Below are positions 47,085-58,410 of a DNA stretch of 64,000 bases, piece by piece (position 1 is the first letter of the stretch; each line of letters starts with the position of its first letter). A program made the translations under genes and the position numbers. The notes under the pieces were generated by a model, which was not told where the DNA came from, ran no database searches, and saw nothing but the letters and a program-made list of their open reading frames with translations. Source of the stretch: Sinohyriopsis cumingii (taxonomy: Eukaryota; Mollusca; Bivalvia; Unionida; Unionidae). The stretch lies in contig CM068829.1 of NCBI GenBank assembly GCA_028554795.2, forward strand, positions 138,825,579 to 138,889,578. The letters are read 5' to 3'.

Positions 47085-47846
47085 GTGTCTGAATCAACAA
47101 CAGTAGTTCACACAACTGAAACACCAATTTCAGCACCCCTTCCTCCAAGATATGTGTCTGAAATACAATCCAGAGTCCAACACACGACATCACAAGCCAG
47201 AAAAGATAGGACTCTAATAATTGGCTCCTCAATTTTGAAAAGTATAATACCAAGGAGACTTTTTAAAACAGATGTACAGACTTTAAGAGGTGCAAAAATC
47301 AACAACATCACTGACAGAATAATGAACAGTGACCTAACCAAATACAAACAAATTATTATTTTAGTAGGTGGAAATGATGCCTGTGAGGGAAGGTCACTAA
47401 ATCAACTCAAAACAGATTTTGAAAGTTTATTGTATGCTGCTAGATATTGCAGCCCAAATACATGTAAATTAATGATATCGGGACTACCTCCTCGTGTGGA
47501 CACCAAGGCCAAAGAAATAAATGATCTGATAATTGACTTATGTGAAGATTTCAACCTACAGTACATTCCACAATACAAATCTTTCTTCATTCAGAATCAG
47601 GATGTCAACCTTAGTCTCTACCACAGAGACAAAATTCATCTAAGCAGAAAAGGAACCTCTCAGCTACTGAGAAATATTAACATGTATGCCCCTATTTTCA
47701 AGCACTTTAATGAAGAGTGTTGTCTTAACTGTGGAGAAACTGGGCACTTGACACAGGTATGCCATCATGGCAAACAGATCGAGTGTTTTAGGTGCCATAA
47801 ATATGGACACAAACAAAGACTTTGTCCATCAATGTATACATATTAG
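47085..47846 (+). CDS. LINE ORF1: SGNH esterase-like domain plus CCHC zinc knuckles
   Basis: 253 residues. Residues about 40-200 form an SGNH/GDSL hydrolase-like domain with TLIIGSSIL (block I, GSS where GDS is usual), VGGNDACEG (block III GxND) and DKIHLSRKG (block V Asp...His). Such esterase domains are known in ORF1 of CR1-group LINEs. Two CCHC knuckles follow, CLNCGETGHLTQVC and CFRCHKYGHKQRLC, both C-x2-C-x4-H-x4-C, for nucleic acid binding. The frame closes at TAG 47844-47846. Downstream codons continue open in the same frame into ORF2, 28 codons before its first Met. The start ATG at 47085 is the first in frame, but upstream initiation cannot be excluded. Confidence 0.85.
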   Translation: MSESTTVVHTTETPISAPLPPRYVSEIQSRVQHTTSQARKDRTLIIGSSILKSIIPRRLFKTDVQTLRGAKINNITDRIMNSDLTKYKQIIILVGGNDACEGRSLNQLKTDFESLLYAARYCSPNTCKLMISGLPPRVDTKAKEINDLIIDLCEDFNLQYIPQYKSFFIQNQDVNLSLYHRDKIHLSRKGTSQLLRNINMYAPIFKHFNEECCLNCGETGHLTQVCHHGKQIECFRCHKYGHKQRLCPSMYTY

Positions 47847-47930
47847 GAAGCTGGCAAAGAGGAGAATGCCAACGCTTCATTTACAAAAAAACTAAATGTA
47901 CCCATTGGGACTCTTGACTCTAACTATTCA

Positions 47931-50900
47931 ATGGACACTATTGTAGATGCAAATGTAAATGGATTTTCAGGGTTTGTATGTGACTTTGAAGATGCTAATA
48001 TATATGAACATTTAAATATAGAAATAGGATGTCAGAATGATAAAAGCAGTATGGAGACAATCTCAGTGAGTACCCCATTGCATGATGACATACATGTAAT
48101 TGATATGAAACTAAATACAAAAGGTTTTAACATAGGTCACTTAAATGTACAAGGTATAGTGGGAAAGATAGACCAGATTAAGTTAATGTTGTCTTCCATG
48201 GAAAATAATATACATGTTTTAGGACTCACTGAAACCAAATTAAATGCTAACCACAATGATGATCTATTTCACTGTCAAGGCTACAATAAACCATTTCGTA
48301 GGGACAGAGAGACAGCAGGGGGGGGCCTTGTTGTATACATTAGGGAAGATGTAAATGTAAAAAGGCGACTTGACTTGGAGTCACATGAAATTGAGAGTAT
48401 CTGGGTGGAAATTTTTCAAAATAATGCAAAATCTTTCCTAGCTGGTTTCATTTATAGACCACCTTCCTCCAAAGCATTTTGGAATGATAACTTTTTGAAA
48501 CAAATAGAAAGTGTTCTAGCACAGGAGAAAGAAACATATATACTCGGAGATATAAATAAGGACCTTCTCAATACTCAAATAAGGAACAACTGGATGGAAT
48601 TTATTGAATCATTAGGCCTAGACCAGCTGGTAAATGAGCCTACAAGGGTAACAGAAAAATCAAGCACTCTTATTGATCACATTTATACTAATCTACCAGA
48701 CAATGTGGCTTGTGTTAATGTACCAAATGTTGGTCTTAGTGACCACTATCCTACTTTTTTGACAAGAAAGGTTAAATGCAAGAAAAATAAGAAAAATACA
48801 CATAAAACGATCACTTACAGATCGTTCAAAACTTTTAATGAAGAACAATTTCTCAATGACCTATATAAAGTTCCATGGAGTATGATCCAAAATTTGGATG
48901 ACATAGATGAAGCCATGAGGGTGTGCACTGACTTATTTATGGATGTAGTATCTAAGCATGCACCACTGAAAGTACATCGAGTAAAGACTGATTTTCAACC
49001 TAATTGGCTTACTACTGAAATCCTAGATGCTATGAAAACACGAGACAAATTCAAGGCTATGGAAAACCATGCACAATATAAAGTATGGAGAAATAAAATA
49101 ACAAGTATGATCAAAAAAGCTAAAAAAACTTATTATCAATCATTACTTGAAAACAAAAAGAGCAACACAAACTCCATTTGGAAAGTCTTCAATGAACTCA
49201 CTGGAGGAACGCACAAAAAACAGACAAATAAAATTCACTCACTTCTGGTAAATGACACCATAGTCACTGATGAAACTGACATTGCAAATGTTTTCAATGA
49301 TTTTTTCATCAACATTACCACAAAGTTAAAAGAGCCAGTGAGAGAAAACAACTTTAATGAACTGAAAAAGTTCTGCAGCAGTAAAATCTCAAAGGAGGTA
49401 TGTTTCTCTATCCCACCAGTGTCAAAAAACTTTGTTAAAAAATGTCTCAGTGAACTTGATACCAAGAAAGCTACAGGACTTGATCAGATTGGTCCACGAC
49501 TCATTAAATCTTCTGCCTTTGCTATTGTAGATAGCATAACATTCATAATTAATTTAAGTATTGCAACCTCATCTGTCCCCAAAATATGGAAAACTGCAAA
49601 AGTAATTCCTGTTCACAAATCTGGTTCTAAGGATGATGCTGATAACTACCGACCAATTTCAATACTACCAAACTTGTCAAAATTGATTGAAAAACATGTC
49701 CATGACTCATTCATGTCATATTTAACCAAACACTTGCTGTTACACCCTAATCAATCAGGCTTTAGACAGAACCATTCCTGTGAGACTGCCTTGATCTCCC
49801 TAACTGATAAATGGCTTCAAGCACTTGACCAAGGTAGAATAATAGGAACTGTATTTGTAGATTTCAGGAAAGCTTTTGACATGGTGGATCATGAAATCCT
49901 TTTGAAGAAACTGAAAATCTACCAGTGTGATGAAAGAACAATTAGATGGTTTACTTCATACTTAAATGAGAGAACACAACATGTTTACATAAATAATGTT
50001 CCGTCTGAACCTGAAACAATTAGATATGGAGTACCACAAGGCTCAATTCTAGGTCCACTACTATTCATTTTATTTATTAATGACCTACCACTTTTACTAA
50101 GAGACTCAATATCATCTACAGATCTCTATGCAGATGACACAACATTGTCAGACATCCAAAACACAAAGCATGAGCTCGAAATTTCTTTACAGAATGCACT
50201 AAACAAACTGGAAAACTGGTGCACATGTAATGGCATGGTGGTAAATACTGGTAAAACTAAAATATTACTTATCTCAACACGGCAGAGAAGGACAAATCTT
50301 GATAGTGATGAACTATGTCTGACATGGAAGGATACAAATCTGCAAATAGTCTGTCATGATAGGCTACTTGGTGTTCTGGTAGATAATAACCTATCATGGA
50401 CTGAACATATCAAACATACCAGTAAAAAAGTCAATTCAAGTTTATGGCTTCTCAGTAGGATAAGACATTTTCTCCCTGAAAGGCACAGGAAACTATTTTA
50501 TAACAGTTACATACAACCCTATTTGGACTACTGTAGTACAGTATGGGGTAATTCAAATGATAAAAACATAGCAAAGCTGGCACATCTTCAAAAAAGAGCA
50601 TTTGGGCTAATATCAATCCAGAAAGAAAGCAAGGAAAGTTTAGCTGGTAGGTTAAAAATATTACCTATTAAAGACCGAATCTGTTTGAGAAAAGCCAAAT
50701 TAATGTACAGGATATCTCAGAATAGTGCTCCTGAATATTTACAATCACTATTCCAGTATAGGCTACCTGGTAATACTCCCCACCTGCGATCCATGTCTAC
50801 CAAACAGTATAAAATTCCCAAACCAAATAAGGAGTTATTTAAAAAAAGTTTCCAATACTCTGGAACTCTGCTCTGGAATAGTATTCCAGCTGAGATTAGA

Positions 50901-50972
50901 AATGCCCACTCTATTTCCTTCTTCCAAACCCAATATATTCAGTGGCTTCAGAGATGCAGCTTAAATAAATAA
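47931..50972 (+). CDS. LINE ORF2: AP-like endonuclease and reverse transcriptase
   Basis: 1013 residues, intact. The endonuclease (EEP fold, about residues 65-290) shows FNIGHLNVQG, LGLTETKLNAN (catalytic Glu), YILGDINKD (GDxN) and LSDHYPTF (SDH). The RT (about 530-830) has HKSGSKDDADNYRPISILPN, VFVDFRKAFDMVDHEILLKK, GVPQGSILGPLLFILFINDL and the catalytic YADDTTLS (Tyr at 733). The thumb region has LGVLVDNNLSWTEHIKH and YIQPYLDYCSTVWGN. No RNase H domain is seen. Length is normal for CR1/L2 ORF2. It makes the nick and cDNA for target-primed reverse transcription. The frame is also open back to 47847, so the real start may be further upstream. Confidence 0.93.
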   Translation: MDTIVDANVNGFSGFVCDFEDANIYEHLNIEIGCQNDKSSMETISVSTPLHDDIHVIDMKLNTKGFNIGHLNVQGIVGKIDQIKLMLSSMENNIHVLGLTETKLNANHNDDLFHCQGYNKPFRRDRETAGGGLVVYIREDVNVKRRLDLESHEIESIWVEIFQNNAKSFLAGFIYRPPSSKAFWNDNFLKQIESVLAQEKETYILGDINKDLLNTQIRNNWMEFIESLGLDQLVNEPTRVTEKSSTLIDHIYTNLPDNVACVNVPNVGLSDHYPTFLTRKVKCKKNKKNTHKTITYRSFKTFNEEQFLNDLYKVPWSMIQNLDDIDEAMRVCTDLFMDVVSKHAPLKVHRVKTDFQPNWLTTEILDAMKTRDKFKAMENHAQYKVWRNKITSMIKKAKKTYYQSLLENKKSNTNSIWKVFNELTGGTHKKQTNKIHSLLVNDTIVTDETDIANVFNDFFINITTKLKEPVRENNFNELKKFCSSKISKEVCFSIPPVSKNFVKKCLSELDTKKATGLDQIGPRLIKSSAFAIVDSITFIINLSIATSSVPKIWKTAKVIPVHKSGSKDDADNYRPISILPNLSKLIEKHVHDSFMSYLTKHLLLHPNQSGFRQNHSCETALISLTDKWLQALDQGRIIGTVFVDFRKAFDMVDHEILLKKLKIYQCDERTIRWFTSYLNERTQHVYINNVPSEPETIRYGVPQGSILGPLLFILFINDLPLLLRDSISSTDLYADDTTLSDIQNTKHELEISLQNALNKLENWCTCNGMVVNTGKTKILLISTRQRRTNLDSDELCLTWKDTNLQIVCHDRLLGVLVDNNLSWTEHIKHTSKKVNSSLWLLSRIRHFLPERHRKLFYNSYIQPYLDYCSTVWGNSNDKNIAKLAHLQKRAFGLISIQKESKESLAGRLKILPIKDRICLRKAKLMYRISQNSAPEYLQSLFQYRLPGNTPHLRSMSTKQYKIPKPNKELFKKSFQYSGTLLWNSIPAEIRNAHSISFFQTQYIQWLQRCSLNK

Positions 50973-51062
50973 ATTCCTTTGTATGAGGGCCTCAAGGTAG
51001 ATTAGTTTTTAGCTAATTGTGTTACCCTCTTTAAATAAGGTCATTATTATTATTATTATTAT

Positions 51063-51819
51063 AGATCTAAATCTATGCTTTTGGGAGTTGGGTGTACATT
51101 ATATACAGATAAATACAGCATCTTCTTTCTTATGTTATTGTTGGTAGAGGAACAAAAGCTAAAAATATATAAGCTTGTGTTTCATACTCAACATGTGTTG
51201 AAATACTGGGTCTGGATTGATGGTTATAAAGACATATTCACTTGTACAACATTATTCAGTGCAAGGTAGGGGAGAAACATTGTTTGCTAAGATAAATGTA
51301 CTTTTGAATATACTTTTATATTTTGTATATTATGATATTCTGTATCACAACGTAAAAAGAACACTTTGATAAGTAATCTTGATTTACTGTGAAATGTCAC
51401 TGGTAAAGTTATTTTCATGTCCGACCACTACATTGATAACATTAAGCGTTACTCTATTCCTTCCATATGTGTGTCTACCTGTGTTTGTGACATAGATTGG
51501 TTACATTGTAAGGGCATTTCAGGCAGTGTGGTAGGTCATCCGTTAAAACATATCAAGTTATATTTATAATTTTACATGAAGTTATATTCCGTCTCATAAA
51601 TATTTTAAATCTAAACATTTTAGTATTAAAGTGTGAAACCTATGTAAATTTTAAATACTTTTATCATAGAACTTTGTGAATTGTTAATCTGTGTATTGTA
51701 TGATCTTTGTTGCATGAGGTATTTTTAATGCAGATGTAATTTGTTTTCTTTTTATCTTTTCTTAATCATGAAATCGTTGACACTGGTTAATTTTTTTAAT
51801 TCTGCCATTCATGGACCAG
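51063..51819. other. No gene recognised
   Basis: AT-rich sequence after the LINE tail. Confidence 0.35.
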
Positions 51820-52640
51820 AAGAGCCTAATTGTTGTCCATCCTCATTCTGTCTGTTAGCACAAGATTTTTATCACTACTTCTCCTAAACTGCTACATGCC
51901 AGGGAAATGGGAGCTAGGGCAACAAACTAGGCAGCCTAGCTGGGGTCTAAGCCTGGGTGGGGTATAATTGACCCCATGATGCTCTACCAACAGCCCCTAC
52001 TCCTGTATGCGATTTCACCACAAGACTACTTATCATGTCTAGTTAGTCTTGAATGAAAATTTTGTCACTTGAGTATCCAATATGGTCTCTTCAGCAGCCA
52101 TCTTTAATGGGGTTATCATTAAAAGACTGTTTTATAAAGTCTTGTTGGTTCTAAAGGAAAATAATCTCAGTCTGATTTCCAGTATAGCCACCATGTCATC
52201 CACCTTTACAGTGTTATTATCATTACTTTTTATGAATGCAAGGTTATATCAACATGAGGTTTTCACTCGAAGACTTATAATGACAAGTAAATTAAAATGG
52301 CATCAGTCTAATAATCAATAAGACCACCATGACATCTATCTTGAACATATTGTTATCACTACCCTTCATAAAAATAGTCCTGTACACTTGGGGTGTTCAC
52401 CAAAAGACTTTATGATGTCTTGTTGGTTTTTATTGAAATTGGTGCTAATCTGACATCAAAAATGGCCACATTGGCTGCCATCTTTAAAATCTTTTCATTG
52501 CTACTCCTAATTGGAAAATTTCTTATTGGGTCTAGACAGTCCTAAATGACAATAGCCACCATTTTCCCAAATGGATGGTCATATCAATAGCATAGTGTCC
52601 ACCAACAGACTTGTCGAGATACTTTAAAATTGTATATAAG
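51820..52640. repeat. Diverged repeat-like region
   Basis: Phrases such as AAAAGACT(G/T)T..TA.A.GTCTTGTTGGTT, ATAGCCACCATGTCATC and AATGGCCACATTGGCTGCCA recur about every 180-250 bp. This suggests an old tandem or dispersed repeat. Confidence 0.45.
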
Positions 52641-52729
52641 ATATATGTTATGCATAGCATAAAGAAAATGGACTAATTACCATTTTGAGATTCAGTCCCT
52701 TTAAGGGACCCTTGTTTTTTTTATTTTTT

Positions 52730-52937
52730 GCTGAAATCCAAACTAGACTGGTTAATAAACACCATTCACTCATTAAATCCAAAGTAGACTGGTTAATAAA
52801 CACCATTCAGTCATTAAATCCAAACTAGGCTGGTTAATAAACACCAGTCATTAAATCCAAACTTGGCTGGTTAATAAACACCATTCAGTCATTAAATCCA
52901 AACTAGGTTGGTTAATAAACACCATTCAGTCATTAAA
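52730..52937. repeat. ~41-bp minisatellite, five copies
   Basis: The unit is AAATCCAAACTAGACTGGTT plus AATAAACACCATTCAGTCATT. One copy lacks CATT. Confidence 0.95.
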
Positions 52938-53092
52938 TCGCCTCCTACTGGCAATGACCAATGGTACAACACATTACATATCATAATCTGCGAAATCTTA
53001 TATTAGCTTTTTAAAGCACTTATTATATTAAACTTCAGTACTGTTTTCTGATGCCAATTTTTTCAAATATTGCTGCAGTTTCCTGATTGCAG

Positions 53093-53576
53093 TGTATGTA
53101 ATATGGACTAGTGTATGTAATATGGACTAGTGCATGTAATATGGGCTAGTGTATGTAATATGGGCTAGTGTATGGACTAGTGCATGTAATATGGGCTAGT
53201 GTATGTAATATGGGCTAGTGTATGTAATATGGACTAGTGTATGTAATATGGGCTAGTGTATGTAATGTAATATGGGCAAGTGTATGTAATATGGACTAGT
53301 GTATGTAATATGGGCTAGTGTATGTAATATGCTCTAGTGCATGTAATATGGGCTAGTGTATGTAATATGGGCTAGTGTATGTAATATGGTCTAGTGCATG
53401 TAATATGGGCTAGTGTATGTAATATGGGCTAGTGCATGTAATATGGACTAGTGCATGTAATGTGGGCTAGTGCATGTAATATGGGCTAGTTTATGTAATA
53501 TGGGCTAGTGTATGTAATATGGGCTAGTCTATGTAATATGGACTAATGTATGTAATATGGGCTAGTGTATGTAATA
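53093..53576. repeat. 19-bp minisatellite, about 25 copies
   Basis: The unit is GTATGTAATATGGGCTAGT with recurring changes (GGAC for GGGC, GCATG for GTATG). Some partial units are present. Confidence 0.96.
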
Positions 53577-54177
53577 GTCTGCAGCTGTTCCTACATCATG
53601 TAGACATTTTGATGTGATTTGGAAGGAGAATGTTAATATGCACAAGTATTTCAGAATATTTATTCACCATGGAAGGAATGTGGTGGACTTTGGAGTGGGG
53701 TGAATAATAAGGAAAATATAATTTAATGCAGTAACTAATTGCAAGGAAATTATTGGCAACATTGTGGTATTTATAACCCCAAAAACTTTTAACCATTGAT
53801 ACATTTGTTTTAAGTTTTATTTATGTGGTACTAATTTTTTAAGTTTTTATATATGGTGCTGGCCAGGAATTTAGAATCTCAGCAAATAATGATCCTTCTA
53901 TGGATGATAGACAATAATATGCCTTCCATAATGAAAACCTGCATTACTCTCTGTTCACTGCTATGACAAAACATAGGCAATCAGATTCTGAACATTTGTC
54001 AAAAGTGGAATGGTTGCCAAGATTAGCAATTTTATTTCATCTTTTGATTTAATTTTCAAACAATGATTCCTTTTATTTTTCAGTTTCAAGTGGTGGGACA
54101 GGAGTATCGTCAGGTTATCTATTACTGGTTAAACTCCCAGTTCATTTCATATTTGGATTATAATATCATCCAACACA
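53577..54177. other. Sequence between minisatellite and satellite
   Basis: AT-rich. An exon-like start (TTTTTCAG then TTTCAAGTGGTGGGACAGGA at 54083) opens a frame that runs into the satellite. No family is recognised. Confidence 0.35.
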
Positions 54178-55408
54178 TATTCCCTACTGACTACATTCCC
54201 TTCACTCAGTACCTCTCCTATCCCTGGTTTCTGCCCCAGTGTAAAGTCATGGGTCACACATACTCCCTACTGACTACATTCCCTTCACTTAGTACCTCTC
54301 CTATCCCTGGTTTCTGCCCCAGTGTGAAGTCATGGGTTACATATACTCCCTAGTGACTACATTCCCTTCACTCAGTACCTCTCCTATCCCAGGTTTCTGC
54401 CCCAGTGTGGAGTCATGGGTCACACATACTCCTTACTGACTACATTTCCTTCACTCAGTACCACCCCTATCCCCGGTTTCTGCACCAGTGTGGAGTCATG
54501 GGTCACACATACTCCCTACTGACTACATTCCCTTCACTCGGTACCTCTCCTATCCCTGGTTTCTGCCCTACTGTGTAGTCATCAGTCACACATACTCCCT
54601 ACTGACTACATTCCCTTCAACCAGTACCTCTCCTATCCCTGGTTTCTCCCCAATGTGAAGTCATGGGTTACATATACTCCCTAGTGACTACATTCCCTTC
54701 ACTCAGTACCTCTCCTATCCCTGGTTTCTGCCCCAGTGTGGAGTCATGGGTCACACATACTCCTTACTGACTACATTTCCTTCACTCAGTACCTCTCCTA
54801 TCCCTGGTTTCTGCCCTAGTGTGTAGTCATCAGTCACACATACTCCCTACTGACTACATTCCCTTCAATCAGTACCTCTCCTATCCCTGGTTTCTGCCCT
54901 AGTGTGTAGTCATGGGTCACACAAACTCCCTACTGACTACATTCCCTTCAACCAGTACCTCTCCTATCCCTGGTTTCTGCCCCAGTGTGAAGTCATGGGT
55001 TACATATACTCCCTAGTGACTACATTCCCTTCACTCAGTACCTCTCCTATCCCTGGTTTCTGCCCCAGTGTGGAGTCATGGGTCAAACATACTCCTTACT
55101 GACTACATTTCCTTCACTCAGTACCTCTCCTATCCCTGGTTTCTGCCCTAGTGTGGAGTCATGGGTCACACATACTCCCTACTGACTACATTCCCTTCAA
55201 TCAGTACCTCTCCTATCCCTGGTTTCTGCTCTAGTGTGTAGTCATGGGTCACACATACTCCCTACTGACTACATTCCCTTCACTCAGTACCTCTCCTATC
55301 CCTGGTTTCTGCCCTAGTGTGTAGTCATGGGTCACACATACTCCCTACTGACTACATTCCCTTCACTCAGTACTTCTCCTATCCCTGGTTTCTGCCCTAG
55401 TGTGGAGT

Positions 55409-56128
55409 CATGGATTACACATGCTCTATTCCCTTCAATCAGTACCTCTCCTATCCCCGGTTTCTGCCCTAGTGTGGAGTCATGGATTACACATGCTCTA
55501 TTCCCTTCAATCAGTACCTCTCCTATCCCCGGTTTCTGCCCTAGTGTGGAGTCATGGATTACACATGCTCTATTCCCTTCAATCAGTACCTCTCCTATCC
55601 CTGGTTTCTGCCCTAGTGTGGAGTCATGGATTACACATGCTCTATTCCCTTTAATCAGTACCTCTCCTATCCCCGGTTTCTGCCCTAGTGTGGAGTCATG
55701 GATTACACATGCTCTATTCCCTTCAATCAGTACCTCTCCTATCCCTGGTTTCTGCCCTAGTGTGGAGTCATGGATTATACATGCTCTATTCCCTTCAATC
55801 AGTACCTCTCCTATCCCCGGTTTCTGCCCTAGTGTGGAGTCATGGATTACACATGCTCTATTCCCTTCAATCAGTACCTCTCCTATCCCTGGTTTCTGCC
55901 TTAGTGTGGAGTCATGGATTACACATGCTCTATTCCCTTCAATCAGTACCGCTCCTATCCCCGGTTTCTGCCCTAGTGTGGAGTCATGGATTACACATGC
56001 TCTATTCCCTTCAATCAGTACCTCTCCTATCCCCGGTTTCTGCCCTAGTGTGGAGTCATGGATTACACATGCTCTATTCCCTTCACTCAGTACCTCTCCT
56101 ATCCCTGGTTTCTGCCCTAGTGTGGAGT
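55409..56128. repeat. Homogeneous run of ten 72-bp short-form satellite units
   Basis: Ten consecutive short units, each with TGGATTACACATGCTCTATT. Because 72 is 24 codons, the run is open on both strands (275 and 268 codons). Elsewhere the short form occurs singly or in pairs (about 57208, 57449, 57521, 58420, 58824, 59477). Confidence 0.95.
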
Positions 56129-58410
56129 CATGGGTCACACATACACCCTACTGACTACATTCCCTTCACTCAGTACCACTCCTATCCCTGGTTTCTGCCC
56201 TAGTGTGTAGTCATGGGTCACACATACTTCCTACTGACTACATTCCCTTCACTCAGTACCTCTCCTATCCCTGGTTTCTGCCCTAGTGTGGAGTCATGGG
56301 TCACACATACTCCCTACTGACTACATTCCCTTCACTCAGTACCTCTCCTATCCCTGGTTTCTGCCCCAGTGTGGAGTCATGGGTCACACATACTCCCTAC
56401 TGACTACATTCCCTTCACTCAGTACCTCTCCTATCCCTGGTTTCTGCCCTAGTGTGTAGTCATGGGTCACACATACTCCCTACTGACTACATTCCCTTCA
56501 ATCAGTATCTCTCCTATCCCTGGTTTCTGCCCTAGTGTGTAGTCATGGGTCACACATACTCCCTACTGACTACATTCCCTTCACTCACTACCTCTCCTAT
56601 CCCTGGTTTCTGCCCTAGTGTGTAGTCATGGGTCACACATACTCCCTACTGACTACATTCCCTTCACTCAGTACCTCTCCTATCCCTGGTTTCTGCCCCA
56701 GTGTGAAGTCATGGGTTACATATACTCCCTACTGACTACATTCCCTTCACTCAGTACCTCTCCTATCCCTGGTTTCTGCCCCAGTGTGGAGTCATGGGTC
56801 ACACATACTCCCTACTGACTACATTCCCTTCACTCAGTACCTCTCCTATCCCTGGTTTCTGCCCTAGTGTGTAGTCATGGGTCACACATACTCCCTACTG
56901 ACTACATTCCCTTCAATCAGTACCTCTCCTATCCCTGGTTTCTGCCCTAGTGTGGAGTCATGGGTCACACATACTCCCTACTGACTACATTCCCTTCACT
57001 CAGTACCTCTCCTATCCCTGGTTTCTGCCCTAGTGTGTAGTCATGGGTTACACATGCTCCCTACTGACTACATTCCCTTCACTCAGTACCTCTCCAATCC
57101 CTGGTTTCTGCCCTAGTGTGTAGTCATGAGTCACACATACTCCCTACTGACTACATTCCCTTCACTCAGTACCTCTCCTATCCCTGGTTTCTGCCCTAGT
57201 GTGGAGCCATGGATTACACATGCTCTATTCCCTTCACTCAGTACCTCTCCTATCCCTGGTTTCTGCCCTAGTGTGGAGTCATGGGTTACACATACTCCCT
57301 AGTGACTACATTCCCTTCACTCAGTACCTCTCCTATCCCTGGTTTCTGCCCTAGTGTGTAGTCATGGGTCACACATACTGCCTACTGACTACATTCCCTT
57401 CACTCAGTACCTCTCCTATCCCTGGTTTCTGCCCTAGTGTGGAGTCATGGATTACACATGCTCTATTCCCTTCAATCAGTACCACTCCTATCCCTGGTTT
57501 CTGCCCTAGTGTGGAGTCATGGATTACACATGCTCTATTCCCTTCAATCAGTACCACTCCTATCCCTGGTTTCTGCCCTAGTGTGGAGTCATGGGTCACA
57601 CATACTCCCTACTGACTACATTCCCTTCAATCAGTATCTCTCCTATCCCTGGTTTCTGCCCTAGTGTGTAGTCATGGGTCACACATACTCCCTACTGACT
57701 ACATTCCCTTCAATCAGTATCTCTCCTATCCCTGGTTTCTGCCCTAGTGTGTAGTCATGGGTCACACATACTCCCTACTGACTACATTCCCTTCACTCAG
57801 TACCTCTCCTATCCCTGGTTTCTGCCCTAGTGTGTAGTCATGGGTCACACATACTCCCTACTGACTACATTCCCTTCACTCAGTACCTTTCCTATCCCTG
57901 GTTTCTGCCCTAGTGTGTAGTCATGGGTCACACATACTCCCTACTGACTACATTCCCTTCAATCAGTACCTCTCCTATCCCTGGTTTCTGCCCTAGTGTG
58001 TAGTCATGGGTCACACATACTCCCTACTGACTACATTCCCTTCACTCAGTACCTCTCCTATCCCTGGTTTCTGCCCTAGTGTGTAGTCATGGGTCACACA
58101 TACTCCCTACTGACTACATTCCCTTCACTCAGTACCTCTCCTATCCCTGGTTTCTGCCCTAGTGTGTAGTCATGGGTCACACATACTCCCTACTGACTAC
58201 ATTCCCTTCACTCAGTACCTCTCCTATCCCTGGTTTCTGCCCTAGTGTGGAGTCATGGGTCACACATACTCCCTACTGACTACATTCCCTTCACTCAGTA
58301 CCTCTCCTATCCCTGGTTTCTGCCCTAGTGTGTAGTCATGGGTCAGACATACTCCCTACTGACTACATTCCCTTCACTCAGTACCTCTCCTATCCCTGGT
58401 TTCTGCCCTA

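Larger units (their letters stand above)
47001..51062 (+). mobile_element. CR1/L2-type LINE, near full-length
   Basis: A non-LTR retrotransposon starting shortly after the Tigger-like right end, with ORF1-like and ORF2-like regions. After the last stop (50970-50972) there is a short 3' UTR ending in (TTA)n at about 51042-51062. The exact 5' boundary is unclear. A 5'-truncated relative with the same 3' UTR and tail is at 12373-14766. Confidence 0.88.

Noticed and set aside
46699-47106. 135-codon plus-strand open frame
   Set aside because: It runs through the right part of the Tigger-like element and its inverted repeat, and no domain is recognisable.
55327-56154. 275-codon (+) and 268-codon (-) open frames
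   Set aside because: Both come from the 72-bp satellite unit, which is 24 codons long. Frames are lost as soon as 83-bp units resume.
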